Position numbers and translations under genes: made by a program. From Owenweeksia sp048267305 (GTDB lineage Bacteria; Bacteroidota; Bacteroidia; Flavobacteriales; Schleiferiaceae), in NCBI GenBank assembly GCA_048267305.1, contig JBLWXT010000012.1, forward strand, positions 1 to 64,000: a stretch of 64,000 nucleotides of DNA, in the 5' to 3' direction. The first letter of the stretch is position 1, and each line of letters begins with the position of its first letter. Shown piece after piece: positions 8,153-17,232 of this stretch. Below the pieces are notes generated by a model. That model had not been told where the DNA came from, ran no database searches, and saw only the letters and a list, made by a program, of their open reading frames with translations.

Positions 8153-8300
8153 CCGCCAATAATAGCTCCCCTTTTTTAAGCAGGAAGGATATGCTTTGAA
8201 ACAGAACCTCATTTAGCTCTACAATCTCTGTACAGAAGAGTTTCAAAACTAAATACCTATATTTTGAGAATGACACGAACTAAAACATACCAAGCCACCA

Positions 8301-9383
8301 ATGCATAAAACACCACTCGTTTTATTTTCAGTTTTAATAGCCATGGCGCTATCCTGCACCAGCAAAAAAGAATCTATTACGCCTGAAGTTAAAAGCATTA
8401 CCGAGAGTGTTTACGCCTCGGGTATTATTAAAACCAAAAACCAATATGAAGTATTTGGTACGTCTAATGCCATCATCCAAAAGGTATTTGTAACTGAAGG
8501 AATGCGGGTAAAAAAGGGGGATCCGATCTTTCAGCTGGACAATAAAAATTTAAAAATAGCCACAGAAAATGCCCGTCTGGCCTCATCTGCCTCTGACTAT
8601 AGAGTAAATGCTGACAAGCTGCTTGACGCTGCAAAAGCCATTGAGCTGGCACAAAGAAAACTCACAAATGACTCTTTACTATTTCACCGGCAAAAAAATC
8701 TTTGGAACAAAAACATAGGAAGCAAGGTGGAGCTTGAGCAAAAAGAGTTGAGTTTTGAAAACTCGAAAGTAGCCCTGATTAACGCTCGTACTAATTATCA
8801 AGACCTTAAACGCCAGTTAAAACTGGTGTCGGATCAAAGCAAGAATAATTTGGAAATCGCCCAAATATTGGAGGATGACTTTATTATCAGAAGCGAAGTT
8901 GATGGCGTGGTATATAAAATCAACAAAGAGATGGGTGAATCAATGAGTGGTACTGAAGCTGCGGCTGTAATTGGCACCGACAAATTCTTAATAGAACTAA
9001 ACATTGATGAGTTTGATATCGTAAAAATTAAAAAGGGTCAGCAGGTATTTATAAAAATGGATAGCTACAAATCGCAGGTATTTGAAGCGGAAATTATGGC
9101 CATTGATCCGATGATGAATATACGAACGCGCTCATTTCAGGCTGATGCCATATTTACCAAAACTCCCGATGAACTCTTTCCTAACCTTACGGTGGAAGCC
9201 AATATTTTGATACAGACAAAGGATGATGTTTTAACCATTCCCCGAAATTATTTGATAAACGATTCAACGGTAAGGTTAAAAGGCGGTGTCCTGCAAAAGG
9301 TGGAAACAGGCCTTATGGATTATGATTTAGTAGAAATAAAAAGTGGCATAAATAAAAGTACCCTCATAGAACTGCCGGAATAA
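8301..9383 (+). CDS. HlyD/MacA-like efflux adaptor lipoprotein
   Basis: A 360-residue periplasmic adaptor. The N-terminus has a lipoprotein signal with the lipid-accepting Cys19 (ALSC). The lipoyl half-motifs flank a long coiled-coil hairpin (residues about 85-195); VFVTEGMRVKKGDPIFQLD and DGVVYKINKEMGESM are the two halves. It connects an inner-membrane ABC transporter to an outer-membrane channel. The permease start overlaps its stop by one base and the ATPase follows, forming a MacAB-like set. No TolC-type gene is nearby. Confidence 0.88.
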   Translation: MHKTPLVLFSVLIAMALSCTSKKESITPEVKSITESVYASGIIKTKNQYEVFGTSNAIIQKVFVTEGMRVKKGDPIFQLDNKNLKIATENARLASSASDYRVNADKLLDAAKAIELAQRKLTNDSLLFHRQKNLWNKNIGSKVELEQKELSFENSKVALINARTNYQDLKRQLKLVSDQSKNNLEIAQILEDDFIIRSEVDGVVYKINKEMGESMSGTEAAAVIGTDKFLIELNIDEFDIVKIKKGQQVFIKMDSYKSQVFEAEIMAIDPMMNIRTRSFQADAIFTKTPDELFPNLTVEANILIQTKDDVLTIPRNYLINDSTVRLKGGVLQKVETGLMDYDLVEIKSGINKSTLIELPE

Positions 9384-10642
9384 TGAAGGTAATACACATC
9401 ACCGAAATTTCTGTAGCCCTGATGCGTGCCCGCTGGAAGCAAACCCTTGTAGCCGCTGTTGGCGTTACATTTAGCATTGCCTTTTTCATCGCCCTACTCG
9501 GTTTTATGGAGGGATTGAATACGTTGCTGGATGGAATAGTGCTAAACCGCACACCACACATACGCCTGTACAATGATATCCTTCCATCCAAACTACAGCC
9601 TATTGATTTGAGTGATGAACACAAGAATCACCATAATTTTATTAGCTCGGTAAAACCAGCCAATACACGCAAGGAAATATACAATGCCCAGCAGATTATA
9701 AACAAACTCAACAAAGACCAACGAGTTGTGGGCGTGGCTCCTAAAATAACAGCTCAGGTATTTTATAACCTTGGAAATATTGACCTCAACGGAATCATAA
9801 ATGGTGTAGATACGGAGAAGGAGTCTCAGCTATTTGCATTTAGCGATTATGTATTTGGAGGAAATCCCCAAGAGCTCAAAACCATTTCAAACAGTATAAT
9901 ACTTGGCCGGGGCGCTGCCAATACTATGCAGGCCAAAGTGGGAGATATAATTACAGTTACTTCCACCGAAGGGGAACAGTTTTCCTTAAAGGTTATCGGA
10001 TTTTTTCAGTCGGGTATTGCTGAAATTGATAAAGTTCAAAGTTTTGCGAGTTTATCAACCACCCAAAAAATACTGGGTGAAAACAGCAATTATATAAGCG
10101 ATATTCAAATAAAACTGAAAGACCTAAACCAGGCTCCTGCCATAGCTGTGGAGTATGAAAGCTTTTTTAATATTGATGCGGAGGATATACAAACAGCCAA
10201 TGCACAGTTTGAAACCGGCAGCAGCGTCCGCTCTATTATTTCCTATGCCGTTGGCATTACCTTACTCATCGTTTCGGGTTTTGGAATTTACAATATCCTC
10301 AACATGCTGATTTATGAGAAAATGGACACCATTGCTATATTAAAAGCCACCGGCTTTGCTGGTGCAGATGTTAAAAAAATTTTCATCTCTATTTCATTGA
10401 GCATTGGCATTGCAGGAGCTTTGGCAGGTGTTCTATTCGGATTTTTGCTATCACTCATCATTGATGCCATTCCCTTCCATACCTCCTCCCTGCCAACGGT
10501 AACAAACTATCCCATTGATTACGGAATACAGTATTACGCCACAGCAGCAATATTTGCATTGGTTACAACCTTCTTCGCAGGCTGGTTCCCTGCCAGAAAA
10601 GCAAGTGAGGTGGATCCTGTAATTATAATTAGAGGAAAGTAG
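9383..10642 (+). CDS. ABC transporter permease, MacB/FtsX family
   Basis: A 419-residue permease. The topology is one N-terminal helix (about residues 20-45), a large periplasmic domain (MacB-PCD type) and three C-terminal helices after residue 280, the MacB/LolC/FtsX pattern. The C-terminal PARKASEVDPVIIIRGK is the typical cytosolic end. Unlike MacB the ATPase is a separate polypeptide, encoded immediately downstream. Substrate could be a lipoprotein, peptide or toxic compound. The start codon overlaps the adaptor stop (TAATG). Confidence 0.9.
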   Translation: MKVIHITEISVALMRARWKQTLVAAVGVTFSIAFFIALLGFMEGLNTLLDGIVLNRTPHIRLYNDILPSKLQPIDLSDEHKNHHNFISSVKPANTRKEIYNAQQIINKLNKDQRVVGVAPKITAQVFYNLGNIDLNGIINGVDTEKESQLFAFSDYVFGGNPQELKTISNSIILGRGAANTMQAKVGDIITVTSTEGEQFSLKVIGFFQSGIAEIDKVQSFASLSTTQKILGENSNYISDIQIKLKDLNQAPAIAVEYESFFNIDAEDIQTANAQFETGSSVRSIISYAVGITLLIVSGFGIYNILNMLIYEKMDTIAILKATGFAGADVKKIFISISLSIGIAGALAGVLFGFLLSLIIDAIPFHTSSLPTVTNYPIDYGIQYYATAAIFALVTTFFAGWFPARKASEVDPVIIIRGK

Positions 10643-11320
10643 ATGGAAAAAAAGGTAGTATTAGAGGCTCAGGCCATCAACAAATCATTTCATGATCCTG
10701 TAAAGCTAGATGTGCTAAAGGATGTTTCCTTCAGCCTTTCACGTGGTGAATATGCCTCTATCATAGGTAAGTCAGGAAGTGGAAAATCCACCTTGCTCTA
10801 CATCCTTTCCACTATGGACACTGACTTTACAGGAGAGCTACTAATAGATGGTATTGGTGTGCGCAATAAAACCGAAAAACAACTGGCCGCCATACGAAAT
10901 GAAAAAATTGGCTTTGTGTTTCAATTCCATTACCTACTAAATGAGTTTACAGCATTAAAGAATGTGATGCTACCTGGGTTTAAACTCGATAAACTGAGTG
11001 AGGAAGAATTAGAACACAATGCCTACGAGTTTTTAAAAGATTTGGGTATCGAAAAACTAGCTCACAAAATGGCCTATCAATTATCTGGTGGAGAAAAGCA
11101 ACGCGTAGCTATAGCCAGAGCAATGATAAATGACCCACTAATTATTATGTGTGATGAACCCACTGGAAACTTGGACAGCAAAAACGCGGATATCGTATTT
11201 GATATATTTAAGGAACTTACCGAAACCTTTAACAAAACGCTGTTGGTAGTTACCCATGATTTAGATTTTGCCCACAAAACAGAACGTATTATAGAGCTGG
11301 ATGACGGTAGGATTATTTGA
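10643..11320 (+). CDS. ABC transporter ATP-binding protein, LolD/MacB type
   Basis: A 225-residue ATPase. Walker A is GKSGSGKST at residues 42-50, the signature is LSGGEKQRVAIARAM, Walker B is LIIMCDEPTGNLDS and the H-loop is VVTHD. It powers the adjacent permease. It begins directly after the permease stop, with no gap. No clear terminator follows; the next 230 bases hold only a promoter-like element. Confidence 0.93.
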   Translation: MEKKVVLEAQAINKSFHDPVKLDVLKDVSFSLSRGEYASIIGKSGSGKSTLLYILSTMDTDFTGELLIDGIGVRNKTEKQLAAIRNEKIGFVFQFHYLLNEFTALKNVMLPGFKLDKLSEEELEHNAYEFLKDLGIEKLAHKMAYQLSGGEKQRVAIARAMINDPLIIMCDEPTGNLDSKNADIVFDIFKELTETFNKTLLVVTHDLDFAHKTERIIELDDGRII

Positions 11321-11542
11321 GTTAAAAAATCATTTGCTTGTAGAGATATCGACTGCGTCACAAACTTCAGCTTCTAGAAAACAATATAACAACTTTTGCC
11401 TAAAATTACTCTCTGCCGATAATAGGGTTTAAGTTGCGTAAGAACTACCATGTACTTTTAATGCAACGGAATACGAGCCACCAAAGTTATAGGTATAGTG
11501 GCTAATGTTATTTACTACACTGGGTTAAACGGGAAATTAATT

Positions 11543-11550
11543 TAGATTTA
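11543..11550 (+). promoter_or_regulatory. -10-like element TAGATTTA
   Basis: It lies about 43 bases before the chosen start of the next gene, in the string TTTAGATTTACG. The rest of 11321-11592 shows no other convincing feature. Confidence 0.4.
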
Positions 11551-11592
11551 CGAGCGTTGTTGCGCATGGACCGAAGTATTAAACTCCACAAA

Positions 11593-12024
11593 ATGGGCTT
11601 GTTTGGAAATCTGTTTAAACAAAAAAGGTTAACCACCACTGATGAGGATTTTGGTGAACTTGAAAGCTTTAGTACCAAAGGTAACCGCGTTGGTTGGTTA
11701 ATAGAGTTAACTTATTTGGGTGATGATATTGAGATTATAATAGATGGAGATAAAGACAGGCTGAATGAGTCTCAAAAAGCCATCTTGATTAAAGCTTTGC
11801 TGAATGAACGAGATATCCTTTCAGAATCAACAATTGCCTTACGTGAGCAATATTCAAATGCCGACATGGCGTTTGAATCTATTGAAACTCATTTTCATGT
11901 TAAAGGTCTATTCGTAAGGAATTACGGCTTTGAAATAACCTTTCAACAAAAGGAAGAACCAGAGTACTTTTTCCATGTACACTTTGAAAATAACAAACAG
12001 GTTGGGGTTTCTATTGATGGATAA
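11593..12024 (+). CDS. Conserved hypothetical protein
   Basis: A 143-residue acidic cytosolic protein. I chose the ATG at 11593 (MGLFGNLFKQKR) since upstream in-frame codons from a TTG at 11557 fall near the predicted transcription start. The C-terminal half (GFEITFQQKEEPEYFFHVHFENNKQVGVSIDG) has alternating beta-strand character. There is no signal peptide or membrane helix. I do not recognise a family; a small immunity-like or DUF protein is possible but unsupported. Confidence 0.6.
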   Translation: MGLFGNLFKQKRLTTTDEDFGELESFSTKGNRVGWLIELTYLGDDIEIIIDGDKDRLNESQKAILIKALLNERDILSESTIALREQYSNADMAFESIETHFHVKGLFVRNYGFEITFQQKEEPEYFFHVHFENNKQVGVSIDG

Positions 12025-12189
12025 TGTGAAACTTGGATGTCCCACGCTTACCGCGACTGACATTTAACTCACAATGACCAACAGAAAAGATTAGAAAAAT
12101 AGCGCCAAATTGGAGAGACAAATAAAAATACTTTTACCCATTATCAAATCTATACTGATGCTTATATGTTTGACCTTGGCTTATTTAAT

Positions 12190-12951
12190 ATGAGAAAACT
12201 TATACTGTTAACAACCTTACTTCTGACCTGGAACTTTTCATTTTGTCAATTGTCAGATACCTCGCATCAGCTAGTCGTAAAAACTTTTGTTAACTGTATA
12301 AAAGCAAAAGATGTAAATACATTGGCAACTTTCATATCCTTTCCATTTGAACGGCCCTATCCAATTCCATCAATAAAGAATAAACAAGAGCTTTCAGAAA
12401 GGTATTTGGAAATATTTAACGATAGTCTTACGGCCCTAATAGTAGATTCTGATATTGAGGAAGACTGGACGGCAATGGGTTATCGGGGCATTATGCTATT
12501 GAATGGGGAGATATGGCTTGAGTACGATGGAACACTTATAGCAATAAACTATATGTCGGATGAAGAAATATCCATGCAGAAGATTCTTATTGAAAAAGAC
12601 AAGGCGGGGCTCCACGAAAGCATGAAGGAATTTGTAGCTCCCGTTCATACTCTCAAAACTTCTAAGTTTCTTATCCGGATTGACCAGCTACAAAATGGTA
12701 AATTCAGATACGCTGTTTGTTCTGTAAACTCTGATTTTTCTAAAAAGCCTGACCTGTTAGTATTTGATGGAAATAGGATACTGGATGGGAGCGGTGGAAA
12801 TCATCTATACGAATTTACCAATGGTGAGTACAAGTATGTTTGTTATATTAATGTAATGAGCAGTGACGACTATCCACCAGCCGAACTGGTCGTGTATAAA
12901 GACAAAAACATTATCCTTGAGGAACCTGCTGAAATAGTAAGGCAGGAATAA
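12190..12951 (+). CDS. Secreted protein of unknown function, paralogue of 762-1523
   Basis: A 253-residue secreted protein with signal peptide MRKLILLTTLLLTWNFSFCQ; the ATG at 12190 is preferred to an in-frame ATG at 12166. It aligns end to end without gaps with the product of 762-1523. Most positions are identical, the signal peptide being the most divergent part. DNA identity is also visibly high (for example the string around 12870-12920 versus 1430-1490). No domain is recognised. The function is unknown, but both copies keep intact frames. Confidence 0.75.
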   Translation: MRKLILLTTLLLTWNFSFCQLSDTSHQLVVKTFVNCIKAKDVNTLATFISFPFERPYPIPSIKNKQELSERYLEIFNDSLTALIVDSDIEEDWTAMGYRGIMLLNGEIWLEYDGTLIAINYMSDEEISMQKILIEKDKAGLHESMKEFVAPVHTLKTSKFLIRIDQLQNGKFRYAVCSVNSDFSKKPDLLVFDGNRILDGSGGNHLYEFTNGEYKYVCYINVMSSDDYPPAELVVYKDKNIILEEPAEIVRQE

Positions 12952-12979
12952 ATCGCCTCAGAATAATTTCTGGTACCCC

Positions 12980-14050
12980 TCAAATTATCCTCTTCTCTAT
13001 ATAATACGAGTTCAGCAGCGTAAGTGCGCCCATGTATTTCAGGTCAAAGGGGATGAGGTCGCCTACTTTGTAGCCCTGGTCGTTATCATCAATATCCAAT
13101 ACCAACATATCGCTGCTGGCGCCTACAAATTCAAAGCTTTTGTCTTCCGGTATCAGGTAATCAGAGTTGATGTCCAATAGGCCAAGATCAAGTATAGCGC
13201 GATGGGTGGTGCGGCCGTAATCTTCTTCCTTTATTTCAAACATTTCACCACTGGGGTTGGCTTCCATGCTGCCAATTGGCACCACGGGTTTTTCGGTAAT
13301 TTCTATAATCTCGGCATACAGGCGAATCACATCGTGCTCCATCCCTTCAAAAATGGTAGAGTTCACCAAGTCCGTCCCAAAATAAAGCGTCTCTCCCACT
13401 CTAAAGTGATTAATGCCTTTGGGTAACTGGTGTGTCTCTATTAGCGGTATTACCACCGAAGTACCTCCCGTAACCCATGGAATTTTACGATTAAACTTGG
13501 CCTCAATAAGCTGCTTGTACAGCGAAAGCTGAATAAACTTATCATGGCTGGGCATTACCCCATGCAGGCAGTTGAGGTTGCTGCCAATGCCGGTAACTAT
13601 AATATTGGGAAGTTCAAATACAGAACCGTAAAAGTCCACCAGGTGATCTCCCATAACGCCTTCGCGCAGGTCGCCCAGCTCAATCATAATAATCACTTTG
13701 TGCTTTTTGCCCTGTCGGCCTGCTTCTTCCGAAAGTAACTTTATGGTTTCAAACTCCGTATTAAAGCTGGCATCCGCATATCTCACAATATCAGGTATGG
13801 CGCGCTTTGCCGGAGGTTTTATATACACCGTATCAATCTGAGGTTTTATCTCCTTTACCTTTTTAAGGTTGCTGATGCGGGCATCACAAATTTCCTTAAT
13901 ACCCAGGTTTATTACCTCCTTTAGCCATTCTTCGTGTCCACATAGCATCTTGGTAACTATAGCCCATTCAATTCCATTGGCTTTAAAAAGCGCATCAAGG
14001 TGATCGTAATTGGTTTTAAGTTTCTTTCTATCTAATGTTATGTAAGCCAT
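12980..14050 (-). CDS. Fold-III PLP-dependent amino-acid racemase, ornithine racemase-like
   Basis: A 356-residue cytosolic enzyme of the alanine/ornithine racemase family (YhfX/Orr-like). Lys34 in IVTKMLCG at the end of the first strand is the expected PLP Schiff-base residue. The barrel continues through DTVYIKPPAKRAIPDIVRYA and the GGTSVVIPL segment. The C-terminal beta domain ends the protein. It is last in a minus-strand cluster with a second racemase, an M20 amidohydrolase, a GNAT enzyme and a sodium symporter. Which amino acid it racemises is not deducible. Confidence 0.82.
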   Translation of the reverse strand: MAYITLDRKKLKTNYDHLDALFKANGIEWAIVTKMLCGHEEWLKEVINLGIKEICDARISNLKKVKEIKPQIDTVYIKPPAKRAIPDIVRYADASFNTEFETIKLLSEEAGRQGKKHKVIIMIELGDLREGVMGDHLVDFYGSVFELPNIIVTGIGSNLNCLHGVMPSHDKFIQLSLYKQLIEAKFNRKIPWVTGGTSVVIPLIETHQLPKGINHFRVGETLYFGTDLVNSTIFEGMEHDVIRLYAEIIEITEKPVVPIGSMEANPSGEMFEIKEEDYGRTTHRAILDLGLLDINSDYLIPEDKSFEFVGASSDMLVLDIDDNDQGYKVGDLIPFDLKYMGALTLLNSYYIEKRII

Positions 14051-14147
14051 AATTTTTTGTCTTAATCAGGTTTGGTTTTTTGTCATGGTTTTTCCAAAAA
14101 GCAGGAAAAACCCCCGCCAAAAAACAGCTTATCCTGTAGTTTTCTAG

Positions 14148-14193
14148 CCCCGTCCTTTCGGACGGGGTTGATCATATATCGCCCCTCCGGGGC
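14148..14193. repeat. GC-rich double hairpin, dispersed-repeat-like
   Basis: CCCCGTCC-TTTC-GGACGGGG (14148-14167) is followed by GCCCC-TCC-GGGGC (14181-14193), joined by TTGATCATATATC. It sits between the two racemase genes, in DNA much more GC-rich than its surroundings. A looser G-rich stretch (GGCTGGGGGTGG) follows at about 14270. This resembles the REP/MITE-like elements scattered in Bacteroidota genomes. Confidence 0.55.
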
Positions 14194-14284
14194 TTTAGAG
14201 CCATGCGCCACCATTCAGCCTGTCGCTTCTTCCCACTTTTTAAGGAGGGGCTTGCCTGCCAGACCGCATAGGCTGGGGGTGGTT

Positions 14285-15439
14285 TCAATCCACTACCCTC
14301 CTCGGAATATCATGAGGTAAGCGCGTCAACAGTTCATAATTCAGCTGATCGGAGTAATCACTAAAGGAAGAAACCGAAATGGATAACTCCCCCTGATTAC
14401 CAATCATCACCACCTCATCACCACGTTCAACACCCTCAATGCCGGTTACATCCAGCATCATCATATTCATATTTACAATGCCAACTACCGTTACCCGGGT
14501 TCCGTGTACCAATGCCCGGCCCTGGTTGCTCAATGAGCGGCTAAAGCCATGTCCATAACCCACAGGCACTGTGGCCACTTTTATATCGCTGGTGGCGAGA
14601 TAACTGGTTCCATAACCAATATACTCACCCTGTTTTACATGTTTAATATTCATCACCTTACTCTTCCAGCTTATCACCCTTTTTAGAGGATCAGGAGTAA
14701 GGTTGCCATTGGGTTTAATCGTTTGGATGTAGGTTTCGGTGGAAGGCCAAAAACCATACTGTAAAATCCCAATACGCACCATATCCATACGAGTGTGCGG
14801 CATTCTTATACTTGCTGCACTGCAGGCGGTATGTTGCCTTTCAGCTTTAATTCCCGCTGCATTCATTTGGCCAACGCGTTTCTCAAAATTCTCATATTGC
14901 TCGTTTACACGGAGAAAGTTGGCGTAGCTCTCTGCTCCTGCATAATGAGTACAAAAACCTTTTATTTCCAGATGCTCCACTTCCTGCTTTAGCAATTTCT
15001 GAAGATCTCCAAGTTGTTGTTCTTCAAAGCCGGTGCGGTTCATTCCGGTTTCCAATTCTACATGAACCCTTGCCTTTTTGCCTGTTGTTTTGGCTGCCGC
15101 TATTGCCGCCTTCAGGCGGCCGATTTCAAAAACATAAATTTCCACACCGCTTTCTACCGCCCATTCTACCTGGTGATCATCAATCATCCCCATTATCATT
15201 ACAGGGGTTTGCCCTTCGGTAATTTCAAAAACCTCCAGGGCCTCATTTGCATCAAAAGTGGAGAAGTGCTTAGCACCCAACTCTACCGCCAAGGGAACAA
15301 AGGTGTCTATGCCATGGCCATAGGCGTTGCCCTTTACCACATGTGAAACCATACATTCATCCCCCACCGTTTTACGGATATAGTCGAAGTTTTGCTTTAG
15401 CGCAGAACGACTGAGTTCGATGTAGCTGGTGTGTTCCAT
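14285..15439 (-). CDS. alr: Alanine racemase family protein
   Basis: A 384-residue PLP enzyme with the alanine racemase barrel and C-terminal beta domain. Lys36 in VVKGNAYGHG is the PLP-binding lysine and GYGTSY holds the likely catalytic tyrosine. The usual MCMDQ-type motif is replaced by VNMNMMMLDV, so the active-site entrance differs from classical Alr. It may supply D-alanine for peptidoglycan or act catabolically with the neighbouring racemase and amidohydrolase; a separate housekeeping alr or murF-alr fusion may exist elsewhere. Confidence 0.85.
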   Translation of the reverse strand: MEHTSYIELSRSALKQNFDYIRKTVGDECMVSHVVKGNAYGHGIDTFVPLAVELGAKHFSTFDANEALEVFEITEGQTPVMIMGMIDDHQVEWAVESGVEIYVFEIGRLKAAIAAAKTTGKKARVHVELETGMNRTGFEEQQLGDLQKLLKQEVEHLEIKGFCTHYAGAESYANFLRVNEQYENFEKRVGQMNAAGIKAERQHTACSAASIRMPHTRMDMVRIGILQYGFWPSTETYIQTIKPNGNLTPDPLKRVISWKSKVMNIKHVKQGEYIGYGTSYLATSDIKVATVPVGYGHGFSRSLSNQGRALVHGTRVTVVGIVNMNMMMLDVTGIEGVERGDEVVMIGNQGELSISVSSFSDYSDQLNYELLTRLPHDIPRRVVD

Positions 15440-15499
15440 TTATTTCCTTTGAGTTCTGGGTTTATTTCAGTTTTGTCGTTTGAAGCTTTGATAACTGTC

Positions 15500-15530
15500 A
15501 CCCCCCTGCGCCCCCCTCAAGGGGGGAGAG
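15500..15530. repeat. C/G-run hairpin element
   Basis: CCCCCC-TCAA-GGGGGG at 15511-15526, preceded by CACCCCCCTGCG. The 16-base core is the exact reverse complement of 40205-40220, and the left context resembles 40101-40127. It lies in the gap between the M20 gene and alr. Confidence 0.55.
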
Positions 15531-15571
15531 CTACACTTTAAGCAACATGTAGCTAAGCTTCATACGAGAAT

Positions 15572-16702
15572 TTAGGTGCTCAATGCTTTAGTCAAAATCT
15601 CCACAAACATATTCACACCCGTTTCGGTGATTTCATCCGGGTAATCGTAATCGGGATTGTGAAGGGCCGGGCAGTTTTTACCTGAGCCCACACCAAACAT
15701 GGCTCCTTTATATAGCTTGGTAAATAATCCAAAATCTTCGCCCCATTTATTGGGCGTGGGTTTTACTTCAAAATCAAGTTTCAAAGCTTCCGCAGATTGC
15801 TTTATAATTTCAAAAGCCTCTTCATCATTATCATTGGCGTCAAATAGCTCCAGCCATTCTTCTTCCAGCTCAAGGCCATATGTGGCAGCAATTTTTTGAA
15901 CGCGGTTGGTCAAATCTTTTTCAAGCTTATCCATCACCTCATTCCGCCAGGTGCGTAAGGTAAGATGTACCTCCCCATATCCGGCAGATACTCCGTACGA
16001 CTTCTCCCCCATGGTTGCATACACCATGGTAATGAGGGCAAAATTATCCAGCTCAATTTCCTTTTCGGAAAACTCCTCGCTAAGGTTTAAAATTTTTGCA
16101 ATGGCCAGGCCCGGGTTGTGTCCTTTTTCCGGCTCAGCCGCATGAGAGGTTTTACCGTGCAGTTTAAAAATCACGCTTTTGGCGGCAGCAGTAAACGAAC
16201 CTTTGCGGCATACAATTTTATGAAGTGGGTATCCGGGAAGGTTATGCAGCGCAAAGGCCTTATCGGCTTTAAAGCTAAAGTTTGGATCCTCCAAAATGGC
16301 TTTGGCCCCTTTTCCATTTTCCTCAGCTGGCTGAAATATCAGGCATACCTCACCCTGCTCCACTCCTTCCTTCTGAAGCCTATCCGCAACACCCAGCATA
16401 ATAGTGGTGTGCCCATCATGCCCACATTTATGCGAAACTCCATCCACTTTTGATTTATATTCAAAATCGTTGGTTTCCTGGATAGGCAAGGCATCCATAT
16501 CGCCACGCAGCAAAATCCTTTTCCCCGGTTTATCACCTTTAAAGAAAACCGCCAGGCCCGTACCTCCCACTTCCTGAATATTGGCCACGCCAATCTCCTC
16601 CAGCTTCTTTTTTACAAAAGCCTGAGTTTGGTATTCCTCGGTAGAAAGCTCGGGGTTTTGGTGCAGGTGCCTCCGTATTTGTTTTAAATCTTCTAATGTC
16701 AT
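15572..16702 (-). CDS. M20-family amidohydrolase
   Basis: A 376-residue metallo-amidohydrolase of the IAA-amino-acid/hippurate hydrolase type. Metal-binding residues appear in RGDMDALPIQE (about 66-76) and HKCGHDGH (91-98); later HNLPG and the dimerisation domain follow. Such enzymes hydrolyse N-acyl or N-aminoacyl bonds of amino acids. There is no signal peptide, so it acts in the cytosol. Its position between a symporter/GNAT pair and two racemases suggests it cleaves an imported acylated amino acid or peptide whose product is then epimerised. Confidence 0.9.
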   Translation of the reverse strand: MTLEDLKQIRRHLHQNPELSTEEYQTQAFVKKKLEEIGVANIQEVGGTGLAVFFKGDKPGKRILLRGDMDALPIQETNDFEYKSKVDGVSHKCGHDGHTTIMLGVADRLQKEGVEQGEVCLIFQPAEENGKGAKAILEDPNFSFKADKAFALHNLPGYPLHKIVCRKGSFTAAAKSVIFKLHGKTSHAAEPEKGHNPGLAIAKILNLSEEFSEKEIELDNFALITMVYATMGEKSYGVSAGYGEVHLTLRTWRNEVMDKLEKDLTNRVQKIAATYGLELEEEWLELFDANDNDEEAFEIIKQSAEALKLDFEVKPTPNKWGEDFGLFTKLYKGAMFGVGSGKNCPALHNPDYDYPDEITETGVNMFVEILTKALST

Positions 16703-16801
16703 TTTAATATTTTGACTGGAACGCTGACGACACTGATAAGGCGGATTACCACAGATAAAAAATCCGTTTGAATCAGTAATACCCGCTTCATCCGCGTTCT
16801 A

Positions 16802-17230
16802 TTACTTAATATAGCGCATTTCCAGGTACTTATTGGTAAACCCTAAATTCTCATACAGATGCTTTGCCGGGTTGTCTGGCTCCACGTGAAGTGCCACATT
16901 GCCCCTACAGGTTCCCAACACTTTTTCCATAAGCTTACGCCCATAGCCTTTACCACGAGTACTGCTATCTACAGCAATGTACACCAAAATATGCTCGGGA
17001 ATGTAACCGTCCATGTGGGTATCGTTAATAACCACTATACCTTTAATATCATCCCCTTCATGACCAACTGTTATAAAACCTCCGCTCTTATATACGTAGG
17101 CCAGGCATTTTAAAATGTCTTCCTTCTTGTCGCCATATTGCTCCAAATGTTGGTATAAAAAGCTTGCCACAACCTCATTGGTAAATTTTGCGTTTTCACC
17201 GGTAGTGGAGTCAATTATTGTAAAGTCCAT
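16802..17230 (-). CDS. GNAT-family N-acetyltransferase
   Basis: A 142-residue GNAT enzyme. The acetyl-CoA pyrophosphate loop is RGKGYGRKLMEKVL near residues 92-105, and the C-terminal PAKHLYENLGFTNKYLEMRY is the usual motif B with Tyr. The start follows the symporter stop after 2 bases, so the two are translated from one transcript. The target amine is unknown; an amino acid or peptide in the same pathway is a reasonable inference. Confidence 0.85.
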   Translation of the reverse strand: MDFTIIDSTTGENAKFTNEVVASFLYQHLEQYGDKKEDILKCLAYVYKSGGFITVGHEGDDIKGIVVINDTHMDGYIPEHILVYIAVDSSTRGKGYGRKLMEKVLGTCRGNVALHVEPDNPAKHLYENLGFTNKYLEMRYIK

Positions 17231-17232
17231 TT

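Noticed and set aside
14072..14320. Small plus-strand frame between the racemase genes
   Set aside because: It consists of GC-hairpin repeat sequence and antisense DNA, with atypical composition.
16879..16892. CACGTG palindrome in the GNAT gene
   Set aside because: Only 10 of 14 positions match the parS core; it is probably coding sequence by chance.
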